Below are positions 40,851-51,829 of a stretch of 64,000 nt of DNA, one piece after another; positions within the stretch are counted from its first letter, which is position 1, and every line of letters begins with the position of its first letter. Origin of the DNA: Bufo bufo (Eukaryota; Chordata; Amphibia; Anura; Bufonidae). Made by a program: the position numbers and the translations under genes. The stretch lies in contig NC_053393.1 in NCBI RefSeq assembly GCF_905171765.1, forward strand, positions 190,305,921 to 190,369,920. The letters are read 5' to 3'. The notes beneath the pieces are model-generated. The model was not told the origin of the DNA. It did no database searches and saw only the letters and a program-made list of their open reading frames with translations.

Positions 40851-41705
40851 CAAATTCGCAATATTTCACAAATATTTTGTAGAATATTCGGTGAATATTC
40901 GCGAATTCGAATACTCGTTATATATTACGATTTTTTAACTTGAAAAATCAACAAGGTAATGATCGCATAATACGCGAATTTTCGTAATGCAAATTTTTAT
41001 CGCTAATTTTTTAATTGCTGAGCAAAAACATGATTCCTTCCTGCTTCTTGCTTGTGGGCCAATGAGTCATAGCACTATATCGAATATATTCATTTTTTCA
41101 AATATTTGTAATATTCTAAAACAAGAATATATAGCAATACAGCGAATATTCGAAAAAAAACAAATGTAGAGCAATTTAGCTAATATAGTGCAATAATCAT
41201 TTTTTTCAATAGTATAATTTTTTTCCAATCTGAACTTCAGATGAGAAAAAAATTACAACTATTAGACAAAGAAGATTATAGCACTATATTAGCTAAATTG
41301 CTCTATATTGTTTTTTTTTAAATATTCTCTATATTGCTATATATTCTTGTTTTAGAATATTATGATTATTCAAAAAAACAAATATATTCGATATAGTGCA
41401 ATATATTAGTTTTTTTGAATATTCATAATTTTTCCCATTTAAAGTCATGATTCCTCCCTGCTTCTTGCTTGTGGGCCAATGAGTCATTGGCCCACAAGCA
41501 AGAAGCAGGGAGGATTCATGTTTTTACTCGGCAATTAAAAAATTTGCGATAAAAATTTGCCTTACGAAAATCCCCAATAAAAAAAATCTTGAATATTCAA
41601 AATTACGACTATATATCACTATATTCTAAATATTCGCAAATTTTCGAAGTACCTATATTCACAATAAAAATTAGCAATTCGAATATTCGTGATCAACACT
41701 AAAAG
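40830..41705. repeat. AT-rich foldback element, gaatattcg family
   Basis: The ends read gtgatgagcggcaggggtc and ttcgtgatcaacact. Inside are paired segments such as gcttgtgggccaatgagtca with its inverse (centre about 41480) and long attcgaat-rich stretches. Another fragment lies at 17720-17885. Confidence 0.6.
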
Positions 41706-41715
41706 TGACGACCAG

Positions 41716-42065
41716 TCAGGCGATCTGGGTTGACAACGTCAACAGCAGACATCCAGGTCTGTTCACAGCTACTGATGGGGTCTGGTGGTTGACAAAAATC
41801 CACTCAACCACCTTCCATATAAACTCAGAATGAACAAGAGGCTTGTCACTCTTTGCTCTATGCAGGATATATGCATTCCAAAGGCATTGTTCCAGAAGAT
41901 GCCTGAAGATCTTCTTATAATATTTTTTTTGCTCTTTGTGCAGAAAGAGCGACTCCCAAGTTTCATGTAACCTATATGTTTCTGTGTCCCAGCCCCCACC
42001 ATGGACTCCACCCTGTGACCACCCAAATATCTTCCCAATCTGTTGGCCAAGAGAATGTAGTCCAA
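41716..42065 (-). pseudogene. piggyBac-like transposase fragment
   Basis: The minus-strand frame has KKYYKKIFRHLLEQCLWNAY followed by ILHRAKSDKPLVHSEFIWKV, resembling the C-terminal catalytic-domain end of piggyBac (PGBD4-type) proteins. QGGVHGGG upstream may be a drifted GGVD motif. The DDD residues and the C-terminal cysteine domain are not visible. Recognition is by pattern only. Confidence 0.5.
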
Positions 42066-42720
42066 CTGCTTTTACAATGTGCCCTTCCTGCCTTTTATGT
42101 GCTAACAAAGGGACACAATGACCATATGGCTACTGGCCATACTGTTATCATTGAATGGGTGAATACCACTGGATATCAATATACACTATATACAATTATT
42201 AGGCATATTTGTGTGGTCATCAGGCTGAGGTTCTGGCTGAGAGCCATATTTCCTGTAACATATCCCCCTGTTTTTGGTATACCGACACACTATGTTGGAA
42301 GCCTGCTCAATGTGTGGTGGTGTTTACAATGAGGAAAAAAAAAAACATAGTGATAAAAAGTAACAAACAGAATACATTATAAGCTCATTTATGTTGCATT
42401 TTTGGCCAATCTATTGATTCATCTTCTTGTGTATGGATTGTTCTGATAATCATCTGGGATTTCACAAGTAGGGGATCATCTTGTGCCTTCATGATGGGAC
42501 TTGACAGATGTCTGGTCACCTTCTTGGATCAAGAAAATTCATTGTCTCTCTGGGCATTTCTCCACCTAAAATCATATTAAAGCACAACAGTCTGCTCCTA
42601 ATGGGAGCATACCTCAACAGTTGCAGTTCTGAAAATCCATCAGGAGATGTCATGGCCTCCCCCTGTTGACAGTATCTGTAGATAACACGTGGCATTCTAA
42701 CTAGGTACATTACAAACAGA
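42066..42720. other. No feature recognised
   Basis: Short frames in both strands without family features. Could be further decayed element sequence next to the gag relic. Confidence 0.35.
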
Positions 42721-43799
42721 GTCTATATATCACAACCCAGTGGGAGTTCCCACTTGCATCGGCTGCACCTGTGTTCCGCGTCCGTCTGGACAGTCGCAAT
42801 TCCTGCGGATCACTGTGGAGTCAACCCACTCCCTCGCAGAATCCCCAATAGGGAGAGCTATGCCCCACAACCTATTGGCTGTGCCCCGGACTTAGAGGGC
42901 TAGCACCCAAATCACACTGTATGCCTCCATGGTAGTTAGTTACTAAACACCTACTTATAAGTGCCAGTGACAGACAGGGAGGTAGAATTCCATTTCTCCA
43001 TACTAAACCCAATTCAGAAGCTGAAAGTAAAGGGTTTACCTGAGTAAGACACGCTGGAGAGATGCTATCACATGCCATTACGTTGACACTCTGAGCAACT
43101 GAACTTGGCACAGAAAAATTAGGTCTGCTACTAGAGGTGAGGTCTGCATCACACAACCAGATCTTCTCATTTCTATCTAGGTACCTGCCCAACATGAAAA
43201 GAGCACTCCCAGACTGAACTGTCCTATTGTATAAGAAGTCAACAATCATTTGCTGCAGTATTCCCAATCGATGCAAGCAAAAGAGCTTATCTAAAATCCA
43301 TTATCTTCTCATGGTTGAGGGACAATGTTATCTGTTGGTGAGCTGTATGGCCTAACCACCTATGGCTCACACCTATGGATACTGTGGTGACCTCAGGCAA
43401 TAGTCTCTATAATAAAGAGGGTCATAAATTCCTAACAGCTCCCCCAACAGACAGCTTTGTGTAGAGATTAAAGACAAGAACTCTATCATATTTGCAATAC
43501 ATTACTGAAGACAAAGAAACAAAAGGTTCTGCAACAGTAAACCTAAACCTGTATGTCCCGATACACTTGGGGCTATTATAGGTTTACATTGATTGCAGGC
43601 TCTGGCAAGTATATGGGGTACTCCTGAGTTACATATTATGGCCAGATCTTCAGGGATCCCCACCACAAATCTATTATAACATATTCCCAGTACGGATATC
43701 TGTTGTAAAGGTGTCTTTTTGCAGCCTTCTTTCATGAGTAGCCTGTTGGCTCACAAATGAAACTGGTTTCTGTCCTTGCAATTTTCTGTGTGGTTAAAA
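42721..43799 (-). pseudogene. Possible downstream part of the retroviral relic
   Basis: Two minus-strand frames (42872-43276 and 43502-43735) follow the gag zinc knuckle in sense order, where protease or pol would be expected. I cannot identify a protease, RT or envelope motif in them, so this is positional inference. Confidence 0.3.
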
Positions 43800-45533
43800 A
43801 CCACCCCGCCTTACATCTCTGTGCGGACAGAGTCGTTTTATGTGCCCATATTGCAGACAATGGAAACACTGTGTATTCTCCCACTTTCTTTGTTGAAGAG
43901 CACTAGAATACACAGATATCTTGTTGGCTGCCATACCCTTTAACGTGCATCCATCTTGGATTTTTTTTATTAAATGCTACCTTCTTCCTGCCTGACCTGC
44001 TCTATTACCATTGCTGCCTCCGTCAGAGATGTCTGCTTAGCTGCATTCAAGCAAATTGTATCATGCCTTGTGGGGCTCCTACATTATGATCCTTCTGTCA
44101 AACCTTCCACAAAGCGACAAGGGCTCATCATGGATGGTAGGTACTTATCACCTCTGGGGTGATGTCCAGGGGCGTAGCTAAAAGCTCATGGGCCCTGGTG
44201 CAAGAGTTCAGCTTGGGCCCCCGTCCCTCAGTGCTTGTTGGCAAGGGTCAGGGGAGCACATAGCCTTCCTGATGCCTGAGGCAAACATTGAAAGGGCCAA
44301 ATTTTTAACCTAACCCCTTCCCTCCAGCCAGAGGTGTAAATTGACCAGTATGCACTTTCTATAATGCCAGTGTCTTATGTGGCACAAGGGTTTTTGGGCC
44401 CCCTCAGGCTCCTGGGCCCGGTAGCAACTGCTATCTCTGCACCCCCTATAGCTACACCCCTGGTGATGTCCGTATGCCCTGTTACCAATTTCATGAGGAT
44501 GGGAAGTCTGTCTTCCTCATCAAGAAACAGGCCATTCCAGTGGGCAATTTTCTCTATGACATCACATCTTTGAAAAAGATGTGTAGGCAACCAAAGCTTG
44601 TACAGTTCCATGCAATATTCTGGAGGGACAGAAAGTTTTTGCAATGTCCCTCAAAAATATCACAGGAAGTGAAAGGATCTGCGTCTGAATCATTTGTAGG
44701 AATCAGTTTACATATCTTTAGCAGAAATTGCATCCTTACCATGTTATAGAAAGAGTGCAATTCTGCTGTATTGCTGTGACACATCTGTGAGTTGGAAGTG
44801 GTCTGTAAATTTCCCATGCCACTTCCTAATCTACGAACTGTGTCACCAGCAGAACTTGTGGCAGCTATTGGAGTTGGATCATTCTGATCGGAGGCAGCCA
44901 GTGGAGCGGTCTCACTCTCATCTGTCCCCCTGTTTGCACTTAAAACACAAATTGGCTTTGAGTGCAAATCTTTGTGATGTGAGAGCTCAGTTATAGTCTT
45001 CTAGATATTGCTAATTGTCTCATCCCTCTTTGATAACTCGGTCCTCAGGTCAGCAGTTATCACCTCTGTAGAGGCTGCTTTTTCCTTATAGCCCGTTATC
45101 TCCATATACAGCTATATAAAAACGTTATCAACATCTGCATAATATGTTTCTTTCTCAGCTGAGACTGCAGCATGCTGATCTGACTGTCTTTTTCTACAAG
45201 TATCTCTTCTTTTTCTTTAAGTTGTGTTTCTAGACTCGAAACAAGTTTAACCCCTTCTGTACAACAACAACAATGTAAATTTACAGGGGCCTTTGTCTCT
45301 TCACATGGGTCCATCTTTTCCAGCTTGCTAATGGCATCATCAAATATGCACATCAGCTTAGCAAGCATGTGAAGCCGCTTGGACGTTTGTTTCAACACAC
45401 CACGCTTAGCAATGAGCAACTTGTCATAGGAATCAGCTTGATCTACCAGCGATTCCCATAACATTTGCACAGATTCATTTGTTCTAGGCAATAGAGGGTT
45501 AAACGTACTGTATCTACTTTGGAAAAGTCCCAT
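43800..45533 (-). pseudogene. Endogenous retrovirus-like gag, minus strand, interrupted
   Basis: Starts at an ATG (45533) with MGLFQSR, matching the N-myristoylation form MGxxxS of matrix proteins. A Glu/Lys/Gln heptad-like stretch suggestive of a coiled coil follows (about 45245-45150). The middle (44960-44480) is broken over two frames and ends in a capsid-like stretch. A CCHC zinc knuckle with C-x2-C-x4-H-x4-C spacing is at about 43870-43830. A hAT MITE (44167-44462) interrupts it. The retroviral class is undetermined, and no LTR was delimited. Confidence 0.6.
44167..44462. mobile_element. hAT-type MITE, 296 bp, 8-bp target duplication
   Basis: The ends caggggcgtagcta and tagctacacccctg are inverse. 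gtgatgtc flanks it at 44159-44166 and 44463-44470. An 8-bp duplication and CAGGGG-type ends are hAT traits. It is non-coding and splits the gag relic. Confidence 0.85.
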
Positions 45534-45650
45534 GTCCTACTTTGTCACTCATGGTTATCCCTGCGATCTGTGTTACTCCTGTACTCTGCTGCTACTCTGA
45601 GGGACTGGGGGAATTTGTTTTAAGAAAAACAAGAAAAACCCAACACCTTA
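45534..45650. other. Leader of the gag relic or flanking DNA
   Basis: About 115 bp between the gag ATG and the hAT-B copy. No primer-binding site recognised. Confidence 0.3.
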
Positions 45651-47180
45651 CAGGTCATTGACATTATCTGCTGTATATCTCATATGTGACGTTTTCACAT
45701 CCCAAATACCTGCAACATTCCCTGTAACTTTTTATTAGCCGCTGCTGAAATCAGCGACATTATCTGCGGTATATCTCCTGTGTGACATTTTCACATCCCA
45801 AATGCCTTTTTTTTTTTTTTGCGCATACACTTACAAATACTAAGCTACTGTACGTGTGACATACTTTCAAGCATGTATAACATTTGATATGAAGAAATGA
45901 AGAAGGCGAGCAGTAACGGACAGGGAAGTGGCCGTGATGCTGATGGTGCACGCAGAGGCCGTGTCCCTGGGTGCGTTAAAATTGTGCCATCCAGAATACC
46001 TAGCTTCATGTCCAAGTTTGCAGGGTGGCACAGGACAACGCTCTCGAAGTCAGACCAGTGCAACCAGGTGGTCGGTTGGATTGTAGCAGATAATGCCTCC
46101 AGTCGGTTAGGCACCACCCTGTCTTCCACCAAGTCCAGTCTCAGTAGCCAAGAGTCTGGTCAACACAATCCTCACCCTTGCCAAGGGATAGGTGTTCCGC
46201 AGTCTGGCGTTTTTTTGAGGAAAGTGCGGACGACAAAAGAATTGTAATTTGCAACCTGTGCCATACAAAAATGAGCAGGAGCATGAACACTAGAAACCTC
46301 ACCACCAGCATGATCCACCACATGGCATTAAAGCACCGTAATAGGTGGGCTGAACGCTTGGGTCCACAATCAGTGTCTTTGGGTCACACCACTGCCTCCT
46401 CTTCCCCTGTGTTATGTTCTGGCCTATCCCCTGTCGAAGGCGCAGGCCCGGATGCCTCCCGCCCTGCACCTAGACCTTCGCAAGCACCATCAGCAACAGC
46501 ATCTACTACTGTGTCCCAGCGCAGTGTTCAAATGTCCTTACCCCAGGCATTTGAACGCAAGTGCAAATCCCAGAGCCACCCACCCACAGGAGATAGCACT
46601 AAATGCACAACTTTCCAAATTACTGGCCCTTGAAATGTTACTATTTATTCTTGTGGACACTGAGGCCTTCCGCAGCCTGATGTCGGCAGCCGTCCCTCGT
46701 TACGCAGTCCCCAGCCGCCACTATTTTTCAAGGTGTGCCGTGCCCGCCTTAAACCAGCATGTGTCCCGTAACATCACCCGTGCTCTGGTCAAAGCAATTA
46801 TTCGGAAATTCCACTTTACTACTGACACATGGACAAGTGCTTTCGGCCAGGGATGCTACATTTCCCTGACGGCACACTGGGTGAACGTTGTGGAGGCCAA
46901 GAGCGAGTCATACCCTGGGATAGCACAGGTGCTACCAACGCCAAGGATTGCGGGCCCTACTTCCATCAGGGTTTCCACCACTACCTACGTTAGTGGCTCC
47001 AACCCCCACTTCTCCTCCTCCCCCTCCTCCTACACTATCACCTCAGAATTATTCTCTTGCAGCACCAGTCAGCCATCAGTCGTTAGCTGGAAGCAGTGTA
47101 GCACTGCAGTGGGGAAGCGGCAACAGGCCGTGCTTAAACTGATCTGCTTAGGTTACAAACAGCACACTGCCGAATAGCTA
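45651..47180 (+). pseudogene. hAT-B second copy, leader and N-terminal half of the transposase
   Basis: The leader with two drifted ~91-bp units (45660-45800) and tacgtgtgacatactttcaag is followed by the ORF from 45897 (MKKASSNGQGSGRDADGARR). The BED finger (46178-46340) shows WRFFEE, CNLC and HMALKH. A core follows with FRSLMSAAVPRYAVPSR, KFHFTTDTWTSAFG (first catalytic D) and YISLTAHWV (46640-46880). Compared with 35703-38980, the acidic region is shorter. The sequence ends at about 47175 soon after YKQHTAE, before the second catalytic Asp. Confidence 0.8.
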
Positions 47181-47320
47181 TGGCAGGAAGCAGAAAAGAA
47201 AGAAAAATGAATGCCTTGTTTTCATAGTGTAACTTTTCATTCACTGTCAGGCTTCAAATCTTAGGAGGTTATATGCCATCCAATCTTTAGCAATGACTCT
47301 TCTTGCTACCTGCATCACCC
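47181..47320. other. Spacer
   Basis: No recognised content between the truncated hAT-B copy and the MITE. Confidence 0.35.
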
Positions 47321-47323
47321 TTA

Positions 47324-47647
47324 GGCCTCATGCACACAAACACATTTTCTTTCCGTGTCTGTTCCCTTTTTTGGGAGGAACGGAAACGGAACCATTCATT
47401 TCAATGGGTCCGCAAAAAAAAAGGAAGTTATTCCGCGTGCATTCCGTTTCCGTCTGCCCGTATTTCCGTTCCACAAAAAAAATAGAACATGTCCTATTAT
47501 TGTCCACATTACGGACAAGGATAGGACTGTTCTATTAGGGGTCAGCTATTCTGTTCTGCAAAATACGGAATGCACGATGTCGGACATCATTCATATTTTT
47601 TGCCGATCCGTTTTTTGAAAAATGCATATGTTCATGTGCATGAGCCC
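47324..47647. mobile_element. PIF/Harbinger-like MITE, 324 bp, TTA duplication
   Basis: The ends GGCCTCATGCACAC and GTGCATGAGCCC lie between TTA at 47321-47323 and 47648-47650. The interior is made of ttccgt/acggaa words that pair in inverted orientation around about 47490. It is the best-preserved member of its family in the window. Confidence 0.75.
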
Positions 47648-47699
47648 TTAATCCCACATTCACTGTTTCTTTTTTCCTTTTAAATCCTTTGCTACACAC

Positions 47700-47944
47700 T
47701 AAGGGCATTTACTGAGTCCAAGGGAATTCTACTGTCAACTGAAAAATGTGTTTGTGTCCTCACGTGCATGTATGTTATGTGATCAGCAGCACGGACCCTG
47801 CTGTTACTGATAGCCGGTCCCCTGCTGCATCCGCTGGCATTGCTGTATGCAGCGATGCCGGCGGATTAACCCTTTCATATGCCGAGGTCAGCGTTGACCG
47901 CGGAACGTGCAGGGTTTGCTGACAGGGGGCTAATGGTTGCCATC
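47700..47944. repeat. Repeat fragment with hairpin
   Basis: Contains an inverted pair ccgctggcattgctg/cagcgatgccggcgg (47829-47862) and GC-rich sequence unlike its surroundings. Family unknown. Confidence 0.4.
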
Positions 47945-49135
47945 AGAGATGAGCGAATTTTTCAAAAATTCGATTTGCCAGCCTTTGGGAAAAATTGGGT
48001 TTGATCCGAATTAATTTGCGGCGAATCGCGTAAAAAAAATGGCTATTTCCTGCCTGGGGACAGCCTTTATAGTGGTGTAGAACACTGTGCCTTGCAGTAA
48101 CACGCATAGGGATTCTGCTTTGGTAGTGAAATAATACTGTGAAATAAGTTCGTATGACATGCAGATGACAGGCGTCACTCTTAGAATCACTGCACACTTA
48201 ACTTATTTGGGCAGTCATAGGGCCAAATAACTCAAGTATGAATTCATCCTTTCAGGTAGATGTTAGCGCCAGGTATATAGAACCGTGAAAGAGTGCACTC
48301 CTTTTACACCGTCGTCAGCTGATTCCATATATATGTCTATAGAACCTGTTCTATTAAACGCTTAAACAAGTAGAGCCCCCCGACAGAGTGGCAAGGGTGT
48401 CAGCAGTAAGTTTGTGTTGACGTCACTGATTATTTTGCCCTTCCTCTGATCCATCAGAACAATAACCCACAAAAAACAGATCCTGTCTGTGGAGCATACG
48501 CATTCACTCGGTCAGCATTTAGTCAGTAATCCATCAGTATTGCTAATGCCCAAAAAAACAGGAGTGGATCCAAAACAGAGATGACACTGGAATGGAATAT
48601 TTGCATGTCTTCTGTGTTTTGTAACCTCTCCTGCTTTTGGCTAACAAATCATAAGCCAATTCTGATGTAAAATAGGGACCATTTCATGCAGGCCTTACAG
48701 CTGTTACATTGACAGGATCCATTGTGCTTCTCATTTTTCTTCCTTCTGACAGATCAGAAGAAGGGTCAAATAAATGATGATGTCAGCCAAGCCAAAAAGG
48801 ATAAATAGTGGCCCAGTCATGAAGTGGGGAGGGTGGGAACAGCATGAGAAATCCACAGAGTGGTTCTATGACAGAGTGTGGAGGTGACAGCAGCATGAGG
48901 AGGCCACAGAGTGGCACGACGATGAGAGATTGTGGAAGTGGCAGCAGCATGAGGAGGAAACATAGTGGCACAATAACAAAGGGTGAAGGTGTCAGCAGCA
49001 TGAGGAGGCCACAAAGTGGCATAACAACAAGAGATTGTGGAGGTGTCAGCAGCATGAGGAGGCCACAGAGTGGCACGACGACAAAGTGGAGAGGTGGCAG
49101 CAGCATGAGGAGGCCATCTCAGCTTGGCATGATTT
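47945..49135 (-). mobile_element. hAT-A second copy, 3-prime part, minus strand
   Basis: In minus order: minisatellite (49130-48840), UTR (48780-48465), region with the gctctacttg unit (48385-48270) and terminal sequence to 47945 (gagatgagcgaatttttc). These match 26160-26690 and 29740-30225 of the first copy and show that the two were once adjacent. Confidence 0.7.
48838..49130. repeat. hAT-A minisatellite, inverted copy
   Basis: About five units of gcagcatgaggaggccacag plus agtggcacgacgac, 54-60 bp apart. Confidence 0.85.
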
Positions 49136-49296
49136 AATAATACACGTTCTCCGGCACAAAAGACTTGGCAAATTGATTGTCCTGGAATTTCCTTTGAAGA
49201 TTGGGATAATATATTGGCAAATTTAAGTTTAGTTATATATAATTGTAATCAAGTTTTGGTTTGATTTAATATTAAATATTTAATTTAAAAAATGAA

Positions 49297-49803
49297 GTGC
49301 TGCCTAAGACAGGAGAGAATCGGACAGTCTTCCGGTTATTCGACTACATGGTTGCGATGGAGAAAGCATTCCAAAGAACAATTTCTCTCTACCTAGAGAC
49401 AAATCCTGTCAAGATTGGTGCAATCGCGGTATCGGCTGCTCATTGGGCCAGATACTTCTGGGGGAACCTGCCTGGCATGAATAGGCCTCTAGTAGCTACA
49501 GATAATGAGAAGACAAAGCTTCAAGATTGCTTGGAGCCCGGAAGAGTCACAAAGTTCATCAAGATTCAAACCATAACTACCAGCCAATGGTCTCTTCGTC
49601 AGGGAAAACATCATGAGTTTCCAGTCATCATGGATGGAGGAGGACATCCTGTGGTCCATGGAGATGGAGAGGGTCTTCTGATTCCCCCCTCACTAGACGG
49701 ATGTCTCAGAAATGAACCGCTGCTCCCAACAGAAGCTCCTGGGAAGGTCATGGAGCGTCCCGGTAACCTTGCTTCTATTCGCCCTGCTGAAGGATTATTT
49801 TGA
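49297..49803 (+). other. Unrecognised open frame, 168-169 codons
   Basis: The open stretch begins with a GTG codon and has no ATG at its start; the first Met is about 18 codons in (YMVAMEKAF). Composition is protein-like (WARYFWGNLPGMNRPLV, FPVIMDGGGHPVVHGDGEG) and less AT-rich than its flanks. It directly precedes hAT-C coding sequence on the other strand, with which it overlaps by chance or not at all. It could be an exon-like or element-derived fragment; I do not recognise it. Confidence 0.3.
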
Positions 49804-49904
49804 AAGTGTGTAGAAGCCACACAGGGCCCCCACGCTGCAGATTTATCATGGAGACACCAGATTTTATAATACATTATTATATAAGGGAAAAAAAGAAAAA
49901 CAAA

Positions 49905-50391
49905 TGAAGCCCCTTCGTCACCCGACTCCCAAGTGCGATCAGCTACATCATCATCATCGAGTACTGTCTGCACGTCGCTAATGTCCTCCGCAACCGTCTC
50001 TGACCACTCGCAACACCAGATCCCACGCCATTCTCCTCATCACTACTTGCCCGCCTAGTGTACGAAAGGATCAAAGTATGTTAAGGACAGGTGAGGGCAC
50101 AGGGCCTGCTCCTGGACCATGCCAACTAAGGGTTGTGTCTGATGAACCCACTGACTCTTGGCTGGGGGTGTCTGATGTAAGTCACAACGAAGTCGAAGAT
50201 CGAGTCAACCATTCAAGAACCGCTGGGTTGCTGGTCACGACACAACCACTAACTGACACTGGGAGCTCAGGCCTCTCAAATTGACTCCTGCTACGATGGC
50301 TTCTTACTCTGCTGTGAACTCTGCCTGCGCCAAAAACATTTATCCCTCTGCCACATCCTTGTGCAGGGCCTGGCACTTCTCTGCCTGACAT
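49905..50391 (-). pseudogene. hAT-C N-terminal coding fragment
   Basis: Starts at an ATG (50391) MSGREVPGPAQGCGRG, Gly/Arg-rich, then SNPAVLEWLTRSSTSL before a stop at 50182. Further along on the minus strand, VQTVLDDDDVADRTWESGDE (49975-49915) resembles the acidic segment that follows in such elements. No BED finger or catalytic part remains. Assignment to hAT rests on similarity in style to hAT-A/B leaders and is tentative. Confidence 0.45.
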
Positions 50392-50700
50392 ACTGTTAGA
50401 TCAAATATTTTTTATTTTGCCACTATGACACAGCAAACAAGGCTTTAGAATTGCAAAGAAAAAGGGGGTCAGTCAGCACATCCCAAAGCGCAGGGGCACG
50501 TTGCTATGGCTGAGAACAAGACTGTTAGACAAAACAAGCAATGCAACAGCTCACTGCAAATCAAATAAGGTACAAAATTGCATCATAATAGCAAATGCTG
50601 AACTAATAAGTTGGAGATACTTGGCAAATCGTTTTGTACAAAATTATTTGAGCCCGTCTGCCGAACGTCAAGGCAATCTCTAGTTAGACGGGTTCCTAAC
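50392..50700. other. Spacer before the satellite
   Basis: AT-rich, no gene recognised. Would be the leader of hAT-C in minus-strand sense. Confidence 0.35.
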
Positions 50701-50965
50701 ACTAAATATACCTGTTATGTGCCATAGCGGCTATCATAAAATTCAGAAAGTGTAGGTTCCACTTAGAATATATCACTGCACCACAAAATGGCAAATCGGC
50801 CATAAGGCTTTTCAACAAATAAGTGCAATAATGAAAGGTGTATATATTTGTATTTCCCAGCAAACTGGGCTATAAATTATCTCACTGTACCGCAGAATGG
50901 CAATTAGACCAATTTTTTTTTCTATTTTTACACAAAAGGCTTTTTAACAGATAAAAGCAACAATG

Positions 50966-51196
50966 AAAGGCAAATATATTTGTATTTCCCAAGTAATACG
51001 CGGAAAACTGGGTTGTAAAATATCTCACTGCACTGCAGAACAGCAATTAGACCATAGTTGTACTTATTATGTTGAAAAGCCTTTTTTGTAAAAATAGAAA
51101 ATAAATTTGGTCTAATTGCTGTTCTGCAGTGCAGTGAGATATTTTACAACCCAGTTTTCCGCGTATTACTTGGGAAATACAAATATATTCGCCATT
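50966..51196. repeat. Palindromic junction 1 in the satellite
   Basis: Arms of ~89 bp (50966-51054, 51108-51196) around a loop containing acttattatgttgaaaagcc. Confidence 0.8.
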
Positions 51197-51829
51197 CATA
51201 GTTGTACTTATCTGCCTTTTGTGTAAAAATATAAAAAAAACTTGTGCCTAATTGACGTTCAGTGGTTCAGTGAGATATTTTACAGCCCACTTTGCTTTGT
51301 ATTAGTGGCAAAATGCTAATATATTTGCCGTTCATAGTTGTATTTATCTGTTGAAAAGCCTTTTGTGTAAAAATATTTAAAAAACTTGGGCCTAATTGCC
51401 ATTCAGCGGTGCAGTGAGATATTTTATAGCCCAGTTTGCCATGTATTAGTGGTGAAATACAAATATGTTTGCTGTTCATAGTTGTACTTATTATGTTGAA
51501 AAGCCTTTTTTGTAAAAATAGAAAATAAATTTGAACAGCAAACATATTTGTATTTCACCACTAATACATGGCAAACTGGGCTATAAAATATCTCACTGCA
51601 CCGCTGAAAGGCAATTAGGCCCAAGTTTTTTAAATATTTTTACACAAAAGGCTTTTCAACAGATAAATACAACTATGAACGGCAAATATATTAGCATTTT
51701 GCCACTAATACAAAGCAAAGTGGGCTGTAAAATATCTCACTGAACCACTGAACGTCAATTAGGCACAAGTTTTTTTTATATTTTTACACAAAAGGCAGAT
51801 AAGTACAACTATGAATGGCGAATATATTT
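51181..51829. repeat. Palindromic junction 2 in the satellite
   Basis: Arms of ~298 bp (51181-51478, 51532-51829) around a loop with the same acttattatgttgaaaagcc module as junction 1. Confidence 0.8.
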
